Below, piece after piece: positions 9,451 to 18,814 of a stretch of 64,000 bases of DNA (position 1 is the stretch's first letter; each line of letters starts with the position of its first letter). The notes beneath the pieces were generated by a model. It saw only the letters and a list, made by a program, of their open reading frames with translations, was not told the DNA's origin and made no database searches. This stretch comes from Hominenteromicrobium mulieris (GTDB taxonomy: Bacteria > Bacillota > Clostridia > Oscillospirales > Acutalibacteraceae): assembly GCA_021029595.1 (NCBI GenBank), contig JAJJOY010000003.1:310001-374000 (forward strand), given 5' to 3'. Position numbers and translations under genes: made by a program.

Positions 9451-9484
9451 CTTTACAGTTCTTTACAGTCTTTCAGCTTTACAT
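9451..9484 (-). repeat. CTGTAAAG-type direct repeats in the ftsZ leader
   Basis: On the minus strand TGTAAAG occurs at 9451-9457, 9461-9467 (10 bp apart) and 9478-9484, with a degenerate copy at 9470-9476 and another full copy upstream at 9570-9576. They lie mostly between the predicted transcription start and the ftsZ ATG. The rest of this 355 bp gap shows only the promoter. Confidence 0.55.
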
Positions 9485-9499
9485 AGCTTCATACACTAT

Positions 9500-9528
9500 A
9501 ATTTATCACTTTTCCCGCCAAAATTCAA
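9500..9528 (-). promoter_or_regulatory. Promoter of ftsZ
   Basis: TTGAAT (9523-9528), 17 bp spacer and TAAATT (9500-9505) preceded by TGA (extended -10). It gives a leader of about 190 nt. Confidence 0.55.
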
Positions 9529-9658
9529 GATGAAAGCGGCAAAAAAGTGGGCCTTTGCAAATATTTTTACTTTACAGCGGTTTTCGGGAAATCTATGGTA
9601 CCGGGGCTGTTCAAATTACCCGAAAAACTTGTGAAAAACAGGGGAACGCTTCCAAATT

Positions 9659-10633
9659 TTACACGTTTTCGGCGTCGCCTGTGTTGTCACCGCTGTCGTC
9701 TGCTGCGGGGTCCGTGATGCCGTCGGTATCACCCGTTGGATTGGCAGTATCGCCGTTCTCCCCGTCGCCGTTTGCGGTGCTGTCTGAGCCGTCCGTGCGG
9801 CCTGCGGCATCACCGGGTGCGGGCGTGGCGGAGGCTGCGGTGCGGTCTTCCTCGTAAAACGCCTTATTTTTCTCCGGCACAACGGAAAGATCGATGGAGC
9901 CGACGGTCTCCTCGGTGATCTCGCCGCTCGTTTCCATTTGACGCAGCATCTCGAGGCCAAACGCCATTTTGTAGGACATGCCGTTCATGTTGCCGAAACG
10001 GAACGTGATGCGGTTATCATACGTCAGCGTAAGGTCGTAGGGGTTCGTCATGTTGATCTCCGTGACGTTCTGCGTCTCGTTTTTCGTCATCTGCTCCGCG
10101 ATGGCGTTATAGACTTCTTTGACGGAATCATCGCCGAACGTGATCGTTTCGCTGGGCTTTGTGTTCGTGGGATTTGCCCCGAGCACCACAGTCGTGCCCT
10201 CGCACGGCTGTGAAGCGATCTCCAGCACCTTGCCGGAAGCACTTACATAGAGATAACCCGCGTCGCACGCGACGGAAAACGCCGTTTCGGCGGGGGTAAT
10301 TTCAATTTCAATGGTGGAAGGGATATGCTTTACGATCTTTGCGCTTTCAATGTACGGGAAACGGTGCTCAAGCGCTTTTTCGCGGCTTTCCGTTTCCAGC
10401 AGCACGAGGTTATCGCCCTCGTTGATGCCGCACACGCGGCGGATATCGGCTTCATCGTAGCCGGCATCTGACGTAAATGTGACGTTGCCCACCTTGAAAA
10501 ACACGAAAATGCACAAAAGGACCGCGCCGATGACGACGACGCTGAATGCGATTATATTGAACAGGAGCAGCGCCCTGCTTTTTTTCTTTCTCATTGCGAG
10601 CTTTTCCGCTGCGCTGCGTGGAGTACGCGCCAT
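9659..10633 (-). CDS. divIB: Cell division protein DivIB/FtsQ
   Basis: Bitopic membrane protein of 324 residues linking the cytoplasmic ring to septal wall synthesis. A basic cytoplasmic tail is followed by one transmembrane helix (about residues 23-46), a POTRA domain starting VGNVTFTSDAGYDEADIR, and a beta domain. The last 60 residues are an unusually long low-complexity tail rich in Asp, Gly, Thr and Ala. Its place after murA in the division cluster supports the call. Confidence 0.9.
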   Translation of the reverse strand: MARTPRSAAEKLAMRKKKSRALLLFNIIAFSVVVIGAVLLCIFVFFKVGNVTFTSDAGYDEADIRRVCGINEGDNLVLLETESREKALEHRFPYIESAKIVKHIPSTIEIEITPAETAFSVACDAGYLYVSASGKVLEIASQPCEGTTVVLGANPTNTKPSETITFGDDSVKEVYNAIAEQMTKNETQNVTEINMTNPYDLTLTYDNRITFRFGNMNGMSYKMAFGLEMLRQMETSGEITEETVGSIDLSVVPEKNKAFYEEDRTAASATPAPGDAAGRTDGSDSTANGDGENGDTANPTGDTDGITDPAADDSGDNTGDAENV

Positions 10634-10675
10634 GTTCAGCCTCCGTTTTTCACGTTTTATCTCTTACTTTTCGCT

Positions 10676-11968
10676 CTATATTCGGTATACGTCTGCGCCG
10701 AGCGCCCTTAAATTCTCTTCAAAGTGCGCATAGCCGCGGTCGATGTACTGCGGGTGCATCACCTGTGTTTCGCCCTGCGCCGCAAGGCCTGCGATGACAA
10801 GCGCCGCGCCGCCGCGCAAATCCTCTGCCGAGACCGGCGCACCGGAAAGCTGCGGCACGCCCTCTATGACAGCCACCTTGCCCTCTAACTTGATCTTCGC
10901 GCCGAGCCGGTTGAGCTCACCGGCATGCTTATAGCGGCTTTCAAAAATGTTCTCTACAAAAATACTGGTGCCGTCCCCCACCGCCGCCATGGTCATGACG
11001 GGCGCCTGCGCATCCGTAGGGAAACCGGGGTACGGCATGGTGCGCACGTGGCGCACGGGTTTTAATCTCTGCGGTGCGCGCAATAATAATTCGCTGCCGG
11101 ACTGCATTACGGCGCAGCCGGTGCTTTCAAACGCCGACAAAACCGGCAAAAGGTGCTCGCTGTTGACATCACGCAGAAGCACCGTACCGCCCGTGACGGC
11201 GGCCGCGGCCATGTATGTTGCGGCGGCGATGCGGTCCGGCATGACGGTGTATGTGCTGCCGTAAAGGTGCGGCACGCCTTCGATGACGATGCAGCTTTCG
11301 CCCGCGCCGTGAATGTGTGCGCCGCAGCGGTTTAAGTACCCGGCGAGATCTTCAATCTCCGGCTCACGCGCGGCGTTTGTGAGCACCGTTGTGCCCTTGG
11401 CGCGGGCGGCGGCGAGCAGCAGGTTTTCCGTTGCGCCGACGCTTGGGAACGCAAGCGAGACGAACCCGCCGCGCAGCCCGCCGGGCGCAGTGCACAGCAG
11501 GCAACCGTGCTCTTCGCGAATTTCTGCGCCGAGCTTGCGCAGCGCCTCCAAATGCAGATCGATGGGCCTTGGGCCGAGCTCGCACCCGCCGGGAAACGAC
11601 AATCTTGCTTCGCCGCAGCGGGACAGAATCGCGCCCAAAAACACGATGGACGAGCGCATCTCCCGCATGAGGCTGTGGGGAATATCGCAGCGGGTCATGC
11701 CGTCCGCGCAGACCGTTAAGGTATCGCCCGTGTGGGTACAGCGGCATCCGAGCCGCCGCAAAATGGTGACTGCCGTGTGCACGTCAGACAGTGCGGGGCA
11801 GTTGTGCAGCACCGTTTCGCCCTCACAGAGGAGTGCCGCCGCAAGCAGCGGCAGCGTGCTGTTTTTCGCGCCCTGCACGGTGAGCTCGCCGCAAAGGCGA
11901 TTGCCGCCGCGCACCAAAACCGCTTCCTGCCGGGCACAGCCCGTATGTTCCAGTTCATATTCTTCCAT
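10676..11968 (-). CDS. murA: UDP-N-acetylglucosamine 1-carboxyvinyltransferase MurA
   Basis: First committed step of peptidoglycan precursor synthesis: transfer of enolpyruvate from PEP to UDP-GlcNAc. The 430-residue protein has the two-domain EPSP-synthase fold. The fosfomycin-target cysteine is in GGCELGPRPIDLH, GAKNSTLP holds the PEP-binding lysine, and FPTDAQAP is the third signature. The ATG at 11968 was preferred because GGGG lies seven nt before it; a GTG two codons upstream is possible. Fosfomycin sensitivity would be expected since the cysteine is kept. Confidence 0.97.
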   Translation of the reverse strand: MEEYELEHTGCARQEAVLVRGGNRLCGELTVQGAKNSTLPLLAAALLCEGETVLHNCPALSDVHTAVTILRRLGCRCTHTGDTLTVCADGMTRCDIPHSLMREMRSSIVFLGAILSRCGEARLSFPGGCELGPRPIDLHLEALRKLGAEIREEHGCLLCTAPGGLRGGFVSLAFPSVGATENLLLAAARAKGTTVLTNAAREPEIEDLAGYLNRCGAHIHGAGESCIVIEGVPHLYGSTYTVMPDRIAAATYMAAAAVTGGTVLLRDVNSEHLLPVLSAFESTGCAVMQSGSELLLRAPQRLKPVRHVRTMPYPGFPTDAQAPVMTMAAVGDGTSIFVENIFESRYKHAGELNRLGAKIKLEGKVAVIEGVPQLSGAPVSAEDLRGGAALVIAGLAAQGETQVMHPQYIDRGYAHFEENLRALGADVYRI

Positions 11969-12076
11969 ATACACACCCCGTATTCTGTAAGGCGGCAGAA
12001 AGCGCGCCTTTGGATACGGTCATAGTATGCAGCGGAAAAATTTTGGGGTATGTCCGCCTGAAATGCGTTTTACGGT

Positions 12077-13195
12077 TTACTTTTTTGCTTTTTCGCAAAT
12101 GATGTTGTAAATGCGATCATTTGCATCCAGCACGGCCATAGCTTTCGCGTTTTTGCCGATCTCTTCGGCGCGGCCCGGCTCGGAAAGGACGGTGTTCACC
12201 GTTTCCCACAGCTTTTCACCGGTGAGGTCTTTTTCTTCGATCATCACGGCGGCATCGCGGTTCACGAGCGCCATGGCGTTATGGAACTGGTGATTTTCGG
12301 CAACGTTCGGGGACGGAATCAGAATGGAGCACTTACCCGTGGCTTCGATCTCCGTTAAGGTGATGGCGCCGGCGCGGCCGATGACGAGGTCAGCGGCGGC
12401 GAGGCACTCCGGCATGTTGTCTATGTACTCGAGCATGCGAATCTGCGGATTTTCTTCTTCCTTTACACCCGCTGCGTGCACTTCGTCGAGGAATTTTTCA
12501 TCGTGCTGGCCGTAGCCGTGGATGTGCTGGTATTTCTTCTCTTTGGCGCTTTCACCGAGCATGTATGCCGCGGCTTTATTGAGCGCCGCTGCGCCGAGGC
12601 TGCCGCCGAACGACAGCACAAGCGGGCGATCGTCGAGATTCAGCGCCTTGCGGGCGGCTTCGCGCTCGGCCTGCAAAACGGAAACGCGCACCGGGTTGCC
12701 AGTGAAGACGCAGTTATCTTTGCGGTCGAGGTACTTTTTCGCGTCCTCCACGGCGAGCATGACGCACTCCGCGTGCTTTGCAAGCGCTTTAGTCGTCATG
12801 CCGGGATAGGCGTTCTGCTCGTGGATGACGGTGGGAATGCCGAGCTTCTGTGCGGCGCGAATGACGGGGCCGCTGACGTAACCGCCGGTGCCGACGCAAA
12901 TATCCGGCTTAAACGCCTTGATGATGCGCTCGGACTCGATAGACGAGGAGAACAGGCGGAACACGGTTTTGATGTTGCGGCGGATGTTCTTCGCCGTTAA
13001 TTTACGTTGAAAACCCGAGATGCGGATGGTTTTGAAATCGAAGCCCGCTGCGGGCACAAGACGCTCTTCCATGCCGCCCTTGTTGCCGACGTACAGGATT
13101 TCGGCATCCGGCTGCTTGGAGCGCAGATAACCGGCCGCCGCAAGCGCCGGATTGATGTGGCCGGCGGTGCCGCCGCCTGCAAATAACACACGCAT
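12077..13195 (-). CDS. murG: UDP-GlcNAc:lipid I GlcNAc transferase MurG
   Basis: Makes lipid II by adding GlcNAc to lipid I at the inner membrane face. The 372-residue GT-B enzyme has the N-terminal glycine loop GGGTAGHINPA, the HEQNAYPG segment and the donor-binding GRAGAITLTE segment. It begins 15 nt after ftsW ends with AGGGG before the ATG, so the two are co-translated. Confidence 0.97.
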   Translation of the reverse strand: MRVLFAGGGTAGHINPALAAAGYLRSKQPDAEILYVGNKGGMEERLVPAAGFDFKTIRISGFQRKLTAKNIRRNIKTVFRLFSSSIESERIIKAFKPDICVGTGGYVSGPVIRAAQKLGIPTVIHEQNAYPGMTTKALAKHAECVMLAVEDAKKYLDRKDNCVFTGNPVRVSVLQAEREAARKALNLDDRPLVLSFGGSLGAAALNKAAAYMLGESAKEKKYQHIHGYGQHDEKFLDEVHAAGVKEEENPQIRMLEYIDNMPECLAAADLVIGRAGAITLTEIEATGKCSILIPSPNVAENHQFHNAMALVNRDAAVMIEEKDLTGEKLWETVNTVLSEPGRAEEIGKNAKAMAVLDANDRIYNIICEKAKK

Positions 13196-13210
13196 AATTG
13201 AATACCCCTT

Positions 13211-14476
13211 TTACATTTTTTCTGTATTGGAATGCCGCGAGACCGACAGCAGCACGCCCATTTCCGCAAGAAGCATGATGAGCGCCGTGCCGCCGAAGCT
13301 GAAGAACGGCAGGCTGATGCCGGTGTTCGGGATGGTGTTTGTGACAACGCAGATGTTGAGGATAGCCTGAATGCCGAACTGGAACGTGATGCCAAGCGCC
13401 AGCATGGTGCCGAAGCGGTCACGCGCATGCAGCGCGATATATACGCCGCGCCAGATGAAAAGCGCAAACAGGATAATGACAATAAGCGCGCCGATGAAGC
13501 CGAGCTCCTCGCACACTACGGCAAAAACGAAGTCGTTTTGCGGCTCCGGGATGTAGAGATACTTTTGTCTCGACTGTCCGATGCCGACGCCGAGCAACTG
13601 CCCGGAGCCGATGGCGTAGAGTGACTGCACCGTCTGCCATGTATCGACGCCCTCCGGCGGGTTGAACGGGTCAAGCCAGCCGTGGACACGGTCCATGGCG
13701 TAGGCAAATTTTGAGGAAAACAGCACGAGCGCGCCGATGGCGGCTGCCGCCGCGCCGCCGATGACGGCGAAATAGCGGAACTTTGTACCGCCGACGAACA
13801 TCATGATAAACGCGATGAGGCAGATGATGATGGTGGCGGAAACGTGTTTTTCCGCGATGACGAGCACGCAGATGAGGCCCAAAATACCGAAAAACGGCAA
13901 AAAGCCGTAGCGGAAGGTTTTCATCCTTTCGCCGTACAGCGCGATGAGGTGCGCAAACATCAAGATGAGCGCGAACTTTGCAATCTCGGACGGCTGGAAT
14001 TCGACGAAGCCGAGGTTCAGCCAGCGCACCGCGCCGCCTTTGTTCGGCGCTAATTTTGTGCCCTTAAAGACGAGCACCATCAAAAGCAAAAGAATGGAGA
14101 CGGCGAAAACGGGCAGGTTCAGTTTATGCAGCTGGTGATAATCGAACGTGGAGATGGCAAGCATCAGCACAACACCGACCAAGGCGAACATACCCTGACG
14201 GAGAATGAAGTAATAGCTGTTTCCGTAGTAGTAATACGCGTAGGCATAGCTTGCGGAGAACATCATGACAAGTCCCACGGCAAGCAGCACAAGGATCAAA
14301 AACAGCATGGTCATATCAAGGCCGAGACCCAAAGTGAAAATTCTATATTTGATGCGCCCGCGCCGTTTGCCGCGCCTTGCGGCTTCGGATGCCGCCTCTT
14401 CTGCGGGCACGGCGGATAACCGGCGACTTGGGACCTGTTCAAGCCCGCGCGCCGTGGAACGTCTTGTCTGCGCCAT
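13211..14476 (-). CDS. ftsW: FtsW, SEDS peptidoglycan glycosyltransferase
   Basis: Polytopic membrane protein of 421 residues that polymerises lipid II at the septum together with a class B PBP. After a basic cytoplasmic tail of about 50 residues come about ten hydrophobic segments with family stretches such as FQPSEIAKFALI, KHVSATIII and the late LPFFSFGGTALI. Position between mraY and murG favours FtsW over RodA. Confidence 0.94.
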   Translation of the reverse strand: MAQTRRSTARGLEQVPSRRLSAVPAEEAASEAARRGKRRGRIKYRIFTLGLGLDMTMLFLILVLLAVGLVMMFSASYAYAYYYYGNSYYFILRQGMFALVGVVLMLAISTFDYHQLHKLNLPVFAVSILLLLMVLVFKGTKLAPNKGGAVRWLNLGFVEFQPSEIAKFALILMFAHLIALYGERMKTFRYGFLPFFGILGLICVLVIAEKHVSATIIICLIAFIMMFVGGTKFRYFAVIGGAAAAAIGALVLFSSKFAYAMDRVHGWLDPFNPPEGVDTWQTVQSLYAIGSGQLLGVGIGQSRQKYLYIPEPQNDFVFAVVCEELGFIGALIVIILFALFIWRGVYIALHARDRFGTMLALGITFQFGIQAILNICVVTNTIPNTGISLPFFSFGGTALIMLLAEMGVLLSVSRHSNTEKM

Positions 14477-14530
14477 TGCTGCAAACCTCCTTTTTTCAGT
14501 TGATTTCTATTTTATCCCATTTTCAGGCGT

Positions 14531-15532
14531 TTAGCAGCCGAACACCGCCAAAAGTACGCCGATGATACCGGCAAAAAGTGTAACGCCGCTGAACACGAAG
14601 CAAATCTTATTCTCGTTCCAGCCGCACATTTCAAAGTGGTGGTGGATCGGCGCCATTTTGAAAATGCGTTTGCCGTGCGAAATTTTAAAGTATGTAACCT
14701 GTAAGACAACAGAGAGAATCTCTACAATATAAATAATACCGATGAGGATGAGCAGAATCGGCATATCCACGCCGAACGCCAGCGCGCATACTGCGCCGCC
14801 GAGGAACAGCGAGCCTGTATCGCCCATGAAGACCTTAGCCGGGTTGGCGTTCCAGAACAGGAAGCCGATCATCGCACCGACGATGGCCGCCGCGTAAAGT
14901 GAAAGCCCCACGCGGTTTAAAAGCATCGCGATAACAGAGAAGACGAGTGCGACGACGAGCGTGACGGACGTATTGAGGCCGTCGATGCCGTCTGTGAAGT
15001 TCACGGCGTTGACCATGCCGACGATGAAGACAGCCGCCAGAATGTAGTAGAAGAAGCCGAGGTCAACGGAGCCAAGGAACGGGATAACCGTTTCGGTGGT
15101 GCCGCCCGCAAGTGCGACGGAAAGCAGGTAGGCGCCGACGATGATGAACTGCAAAATGAGCTTTTGAATCTCGGTGAGACCGAGGTTGCGATGCTTTTTG
15201 ATGCTGATGTAATCATCTAAAAAACCGACGATACCAAAGCCCACCGCCATGAGCGCACCCGCCACGACCTTGACGAACATGAGCTGCGTTTCCGCGCCGC
15301 CGTTCAGCCACAAAAATGCGATGCAGATGACCGCCGCGACGGAGCTGCCGATGATGAACATGATGCCGCCCATGGTGGGCGTGCCCTGTTTATTTTTATG
15401 CCAGCTGGGGCCGACCTCTCGAATAGTCTGGCCAAATTTGATCTTGTGCAGAAACGGCACCATGAAGTAGCCGAGCAGCCCTGTGATGACCGCCGCAATG
15501 ACGATTGCAAGGCAATACAGTACAATATCCAT
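14531..15532 (-). CDS. mraY: Phospho-N-acetylmuramoyl-pentapeptide transferase MraY
   Basis: Transfers phospho-MurNAc-pentapeptide to undecaprenyl phosphate, producing lipid I. Ten membrane segments over 333 residues. GTPTMGG, the Asp pair FLDDYISIKK, NFTDGIDGLN and the metal/uridine loop PIHHHFE are all present. murD, which often follows mraY, is absent; ftsW comes next. Confidence 0.97.
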   Translation of the reverse strand: MDIVLYCLAIVIAAVITGLLGYFMVPFLHKIKFGQTIREVGPSWHKNKQGTPTMGGIMFIIGSSVAAVICIAFLWLNGGAETQLMFVKVVAGALMAVGFGIVGFLDDYISIKKHRNLGLTEIQKLILQFIIVGAYLLSVALAGGTTETVIPFLGSVDLGFFYYILAAVFIVGMVNAVNFTDGIDGLNTSVTLVVALVFSVIAMLLNRVGLSLYAAAIVGAMIGFLFWNANPAKVFMGDTGSLFLGGAVCALAFGVDMPILLILIGIIYIVEILSVVLQVTYFKISHGKRIFKMAPIHHHFEMCGWNENKICFVFSGVTLFAGIIGVLLAVFGC

Positions 15533-15572
15533 ACGTTATGAACTTCCTTTCCTACCCTCTCAATGTATGTTT

Positions 15573-17996
15573 TTACTCTTCGCTGTTCGTTGAGGTGTTG
15601 CCCGCCGCTTCGACGCCGCCGGAGCTGACAAACGAAATGCGGATGACGGAGCCGCGCTTGACCTTGGTGCCCTCTGCGATATCCTGACTTTGTGCGTAGC
15701 CGGAATCGCCGTCGCCCACAACGAGCACCTGCACATCGGCAAGGCCCGCCAAGTAGCGGCAAGTATCGATATCATAGCCGATGAAGCTCGGTACCTCCAC
15801 ATACGTTTCGGGATCCGGCTCTTCGGTGTAAAGCGCGACCATGCCTTCCTTCGGGATAGATGCACCCGGAGACGGCACCTGCACCGTGACGAGCGCGTCG
15901 TCTTCGGCGTCGCCGACAACCGTGCCGCTGAAGCCCTGCTCTTCCAGATGGCTTTTCGCTTCTGCCATGGTCATGCCAATGACGTTCGGCGCGGTGGCGG
16001 AGAGATTTTCATATTCCGATTCCGTATACTGCGGGTCTACGCCGAGGTACGGGAGCACCTCTTCCATGATGGCGGCGAAGATCGGGCCGGCCTGCGTGCC
16101 GCCGGACGCGCCGCCGATCTGCGGCTCGTCGTAGAAGACGAGCAAGGCGTACTGCGGGTCATCCGCCGGGGCATAGCCGCCGTAGGAAACGACGTACTGC
16201 ATGCCGCGGTCGCTGCCCTCTGCCAGATCCTGATAATACAGCGCGACTTTTTCGGACGTACCGGTCTTGCCCGCCACGCGGTAACCGGCGACATAACCGT
16301 TTTTGCCGCTTTCGCTTGTGGCGTTTTTCTGGAGAATAGCCGTCATGCGCTTGGAGACATCTTCGGAGATGACCTGACGCTTGTAGCTGGTATCGGTCGT
16401 TTTGACAATGTTGCCGTCGCTGTCCAGCATGCGGTCTACGACGTGCGGCTGCACAAGGTAACCGCCGTTTGCCACGGCAGCAATGGCCGTGATCATCTGA
16501 ATCGGTGTGATGGAGAAGTTCTGTCCAAACGAAGACGTTGCAAGCTCGACGATATTGAGCTCGTCTTCGCTAAAATAAAGGCTGTCTGCTTCGCCGGGCA
16601 GGTCGATGCCCGTGCGCTGCGTAAAGCCGAAGGCTTCAAAGAAATTGAAGAACGTGTGGCGGCCCATTTTCTGACCCAGCCAGATCATGTACGGGTTGCA
16701 GGAATTGCAAATGCCGTCCACCAGCGTTTCCGTGCCGTGACCGGCGTGGTACCAACAGCTGATGGGGTCGATGGTGGGATCATCAAACACCCACTGACCG
16801 GTGCAGGTGTACGTGGAGTCTTCGGAGGCCACGCCGGATTCCATTGCCATGGAGCCCGTGACCATTTTGAAAACGGAGCCGGGGTAGTACGTATCGCTGA
16901 CGGCTTTGTTTCGCCACTGCTTATTCTGTGCTTCGGCCCACATTTGATCGGTGAGCTCGTCGCGCAGTGCGGTGACATCGATGCGCTCGTAATCCGCAAG
17001 GGCTTTTTTCGCTTCCGCGCGCGCCTCGTCGGTCTCGGCGTTATCGATGGCAAGCTGTAAGGTGTTTAATTCCTGCTGCTCCTTTTCCTGCGCCTTTTGC
17101 AGCGCGTCTTCCACCTTTTCCGGGATGGCGTCCTCGGCCTCCTGCGAAATGGTGAATGGGTCGTTCGGGTCGTAGTCGCCCTTTGTGGAAAGCGCCAAAA
17201 TGGCGCCGGTCTTGACGTTCATCAAAACGGCCGTGCCGCCCTCCAGCGCGCCGCAGGCCTCAAGGCCCGCCTGCAGATGCTTTTCTACGATGCTCTGTGC
17301 GGTCTCGTCGATCGTGAGCACAAGGTCGTAGCCGTCCTGTGCCTGCACGTATTGGTCATACTGGAACGGCATGTCATCGCCCTGTGCGTTCTTCGCGCTG
17401 ACAAGGCGACCCGCCGTGCCGGAAAGCTCGCTGTCGTATTCCGTTTCAACGCCCGCAAGACCCTGGTTATCCGTGCCCGTGAAGCCGAGCACCGTAGAAG
17501 CCGTGGTGCCGTAGGGATAATAGCGCTTGTAGTCTTCCATCAGCGTGATGCCGCGGCCGATCTTTTCGTCCTTGATATACTGCACGATCTCATCGCGCAC
17601 CTCGGTCTCCACCTTGCGCTTGACATAGACAAAGTAGCTGTTCTGCTGCGCTTTTTTTAAGACATCGTCGTAATCGAGCCCTAAAATTTCGGAAAGGCCC
17701 TTTGCAATCTTCACGTCGTCGCCTTCGTCGATGTAGTTCGGCTCCAAGGCGACCGTCCACACGCTGGCGCTCTGCGCCAAGACCTTTGTGCCCGTGGCGT
17801 CGTAAATGGTGCCGCGCGAGGGCGTAAGCTGCGTGGATTGCAAACTCTGGTCAACCGCATCGGTCTTTAAGGTTTCGCCGTTGACAAGCTGCAGGCGGAC
17901 AAGGTTTGTGATAACGGCGCCAAACCCGAGCACCAGCACAAAGCCCACGATGACCATTGTGCGCTGCCAGACGCCGGAACGATTTGATTTTGCCAT
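15573..17996 (-). CDS. SpoVD/FtsI-type class B penicillin-binding protein with two PASTA domains
   Basis: Transpeptidase of 806 residues that cross-links septal or spore peptidoglycan. One N-terminal membrane anchor (about residues 12-32) and a dimerisation domain are followed by the transpeptidase domain with the SVFK serine motif (about 374), SCN (about 432) and KTGTS (about 577). Two PASTA repeats occupy the last 130 residues. Between the PDFD-like segment and the active-site motif lies an insert of some 60 residues rich in Glu, Gln and Ala, probably a coiled-coil hairpin. The ATG at 17996 was chosen because the longer frame starts at a TTG without a ribosome site. SpoVD and the vegetative PBP2B cannot be separated by sequence alone. 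Confidence 0.93.
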   Translation of the reverse strand: MAKSNRSGVWQRTMVIVGFVLVLGFGAVITNLVRLQLVNGETLKTDAVDQSLQSTQLTPSRGTIYDATGTKVLAQSASVWTVALEPNYIDEGDDVKIAKGLSEILGLDYDDVLKKAQQNSYFVYVKRKVETEVRDEIVQYIKDEKIGRGITLMEDYKRYYPYGTTASTVLGFTGTDNQGLAGVETEYDSELSGTAGRLVSAKNAQGDDMPFQYDQYVQAQDGYDLVLTIDETAQSIVEKHLQAGLEACGALEGGTAVLMNVKTGAILALSTKGDYDPNDPFTISQEAEDAIPEKVEDALQKAQEKEQQELNTLQLAIDNAETDEARAEAKKALADYERIDVTALRDELTDQMWAEAQNKQWRNKAVSDTYYPGSVFKMVTGSMAMESGVASEDSTYTCTGQWVFDDPTIDPISCWYHAGHGTETLVDGICNSCNPYMIWLGQKMGRHTFFNFFEAFGFTQRTGIDLPGEADSLYFSEDELNIVELATSSFGQNFSITPIQMITAIAAVANGGYLVQPHVVDRMLDSDGNIVKTTDTSYKRQVISEDVSKRMTAILQKNATSESGKNGYVAGYRVAGKTGTSEKVALYYQDLAEGSDRGMQYVVSYGGYAPADDPQYALLVFYDEPQIGGASGGTQAGPIFAAIMEEVLPYLGVDPQYTESEYENLSATAPNVIGMTMAEAKSHLEEQGFSGTVVGDAEDDALVTVQVPSPGASIPKEGMVALYTEEPDPETYVEVPSFIGYDIDTCRYLAGLADVQVLVVGDGDSGYAQSQDIAEGTKVKRGSVIRISFVSSGGVEAAGNTSTNSEE

Positions 17997-18055
17997 GTAA
18001 AAAATGCCGTCCTTTCTGCTGCGCCCTTCATTCGCAGCCAAAAGTTGCCGTATAC

Positions 18056-18085
18056 CGAAAAATGAGAGTTAAGAATAAACTCTCA
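18056..18085 (-). terminator. Stem-loop with T-run between ftsL and the PBP gene
   Basis: On the minus strand TGAGAGTT pairs with AACTCTCA around a 7 nt loop (18063-18070/18078-18085) and is followed by five T. It could partially terminate transcription between ftsL and the PBP gene, or be a processing site. Confidence 0.45.
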
Positions 18086-18194
18086 ACTCTCCTCTCAAAT
18101 TCCCCTCTGCCGGGGGCCGCATAACCCATTTGTATTCTTTCATGCCGCAAAATAGCAGCGTATCCGCAAAAAATTCGTATGTATAAAGGCTAAA

Positions 18195-18722
18195 TCAGGA
18201 AAAGAGCGACTGCAAGACCTGCCAGATACGGTCCAACAGGTTCGGTGTCTTTTCGGCCTGCACTACGGTGCCCTCATCATCCTGCGTGAGGCTGATGTAG
18301 GAGGTCTGCCCGTCCGCTACCTTTTCCATGCCGAGCTTTTCGCGCGCGATCTGCTCGATCTCCTCCGTATTGAGCTTGGAGGCCGCCTGCATTTCGAGCT
18401 GAATGGCAATGCTTTTCTCCTGCGAAAGGCTCTCGTTCGCCGTGTTGATCTCATCGGTGAGCTCCGTGAGCTGCACCTGACTGAACACCACCGCACCGAT
18501 GGCGCCGACGATGACCAGCACTACCGCAAGATTCATGAGCATTTTGACCGTATTTGCACTGTGTCTGTGACTGCGGCGCAGCTGTTTTTCATCCAGCTTC
18601 ACCACATTGTTTTTCTGTTTTTGTTTTTGGGGCGCTTTCGGCTCCGGAAGCTTCGGTACCGCGCTGCCGTGATCTCTGCTGTCGAAAAGATCAAAATCGT
18701 ATGCGTTTGATGTAGATGCCAT
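18195..18722 (-). CDS. ftsL: FtsL/DivIC-type septum protein
   Basis: A 175-residue bitopic protein: charged cytoplasmic part of about 65 residues, a single membrane helix (LAVVLVIVGAIGAVVFS), then a coiled coil containing EEIEQIAREKLGM, the usual FtsL/DivIC sequence. It would form the divisome subcomplex with DivIB. Its position between rsmH and the PBP gene is the standard one for ftsL. Confidence 0.88.
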   Translation of the reverse strand: MASTSNAYDFDLFDSRDHGSAVPKLPEPKAPQKQKQKNNVVKLDEKQLRRSHRHSANTVKMLMNLAVVLVIVGAIGAVVFSQVQLTELTDEINTANESLSQEKSIAIQLEMQAASKLNTEEIEQIAREKLGMEKVADGQTSYISLTQDDEGTVVQAEKTPNLLDRIWQVLQSLFS

Positions 18723-18814
18723 GTTGTTTCCTCCTTTCGGAAACTTATCCCAACAAATTCAGCTGTATTCTCTCAGGGATACCCTAATCTTTCAAAATCT
18801 CACAGTTTAAAATC

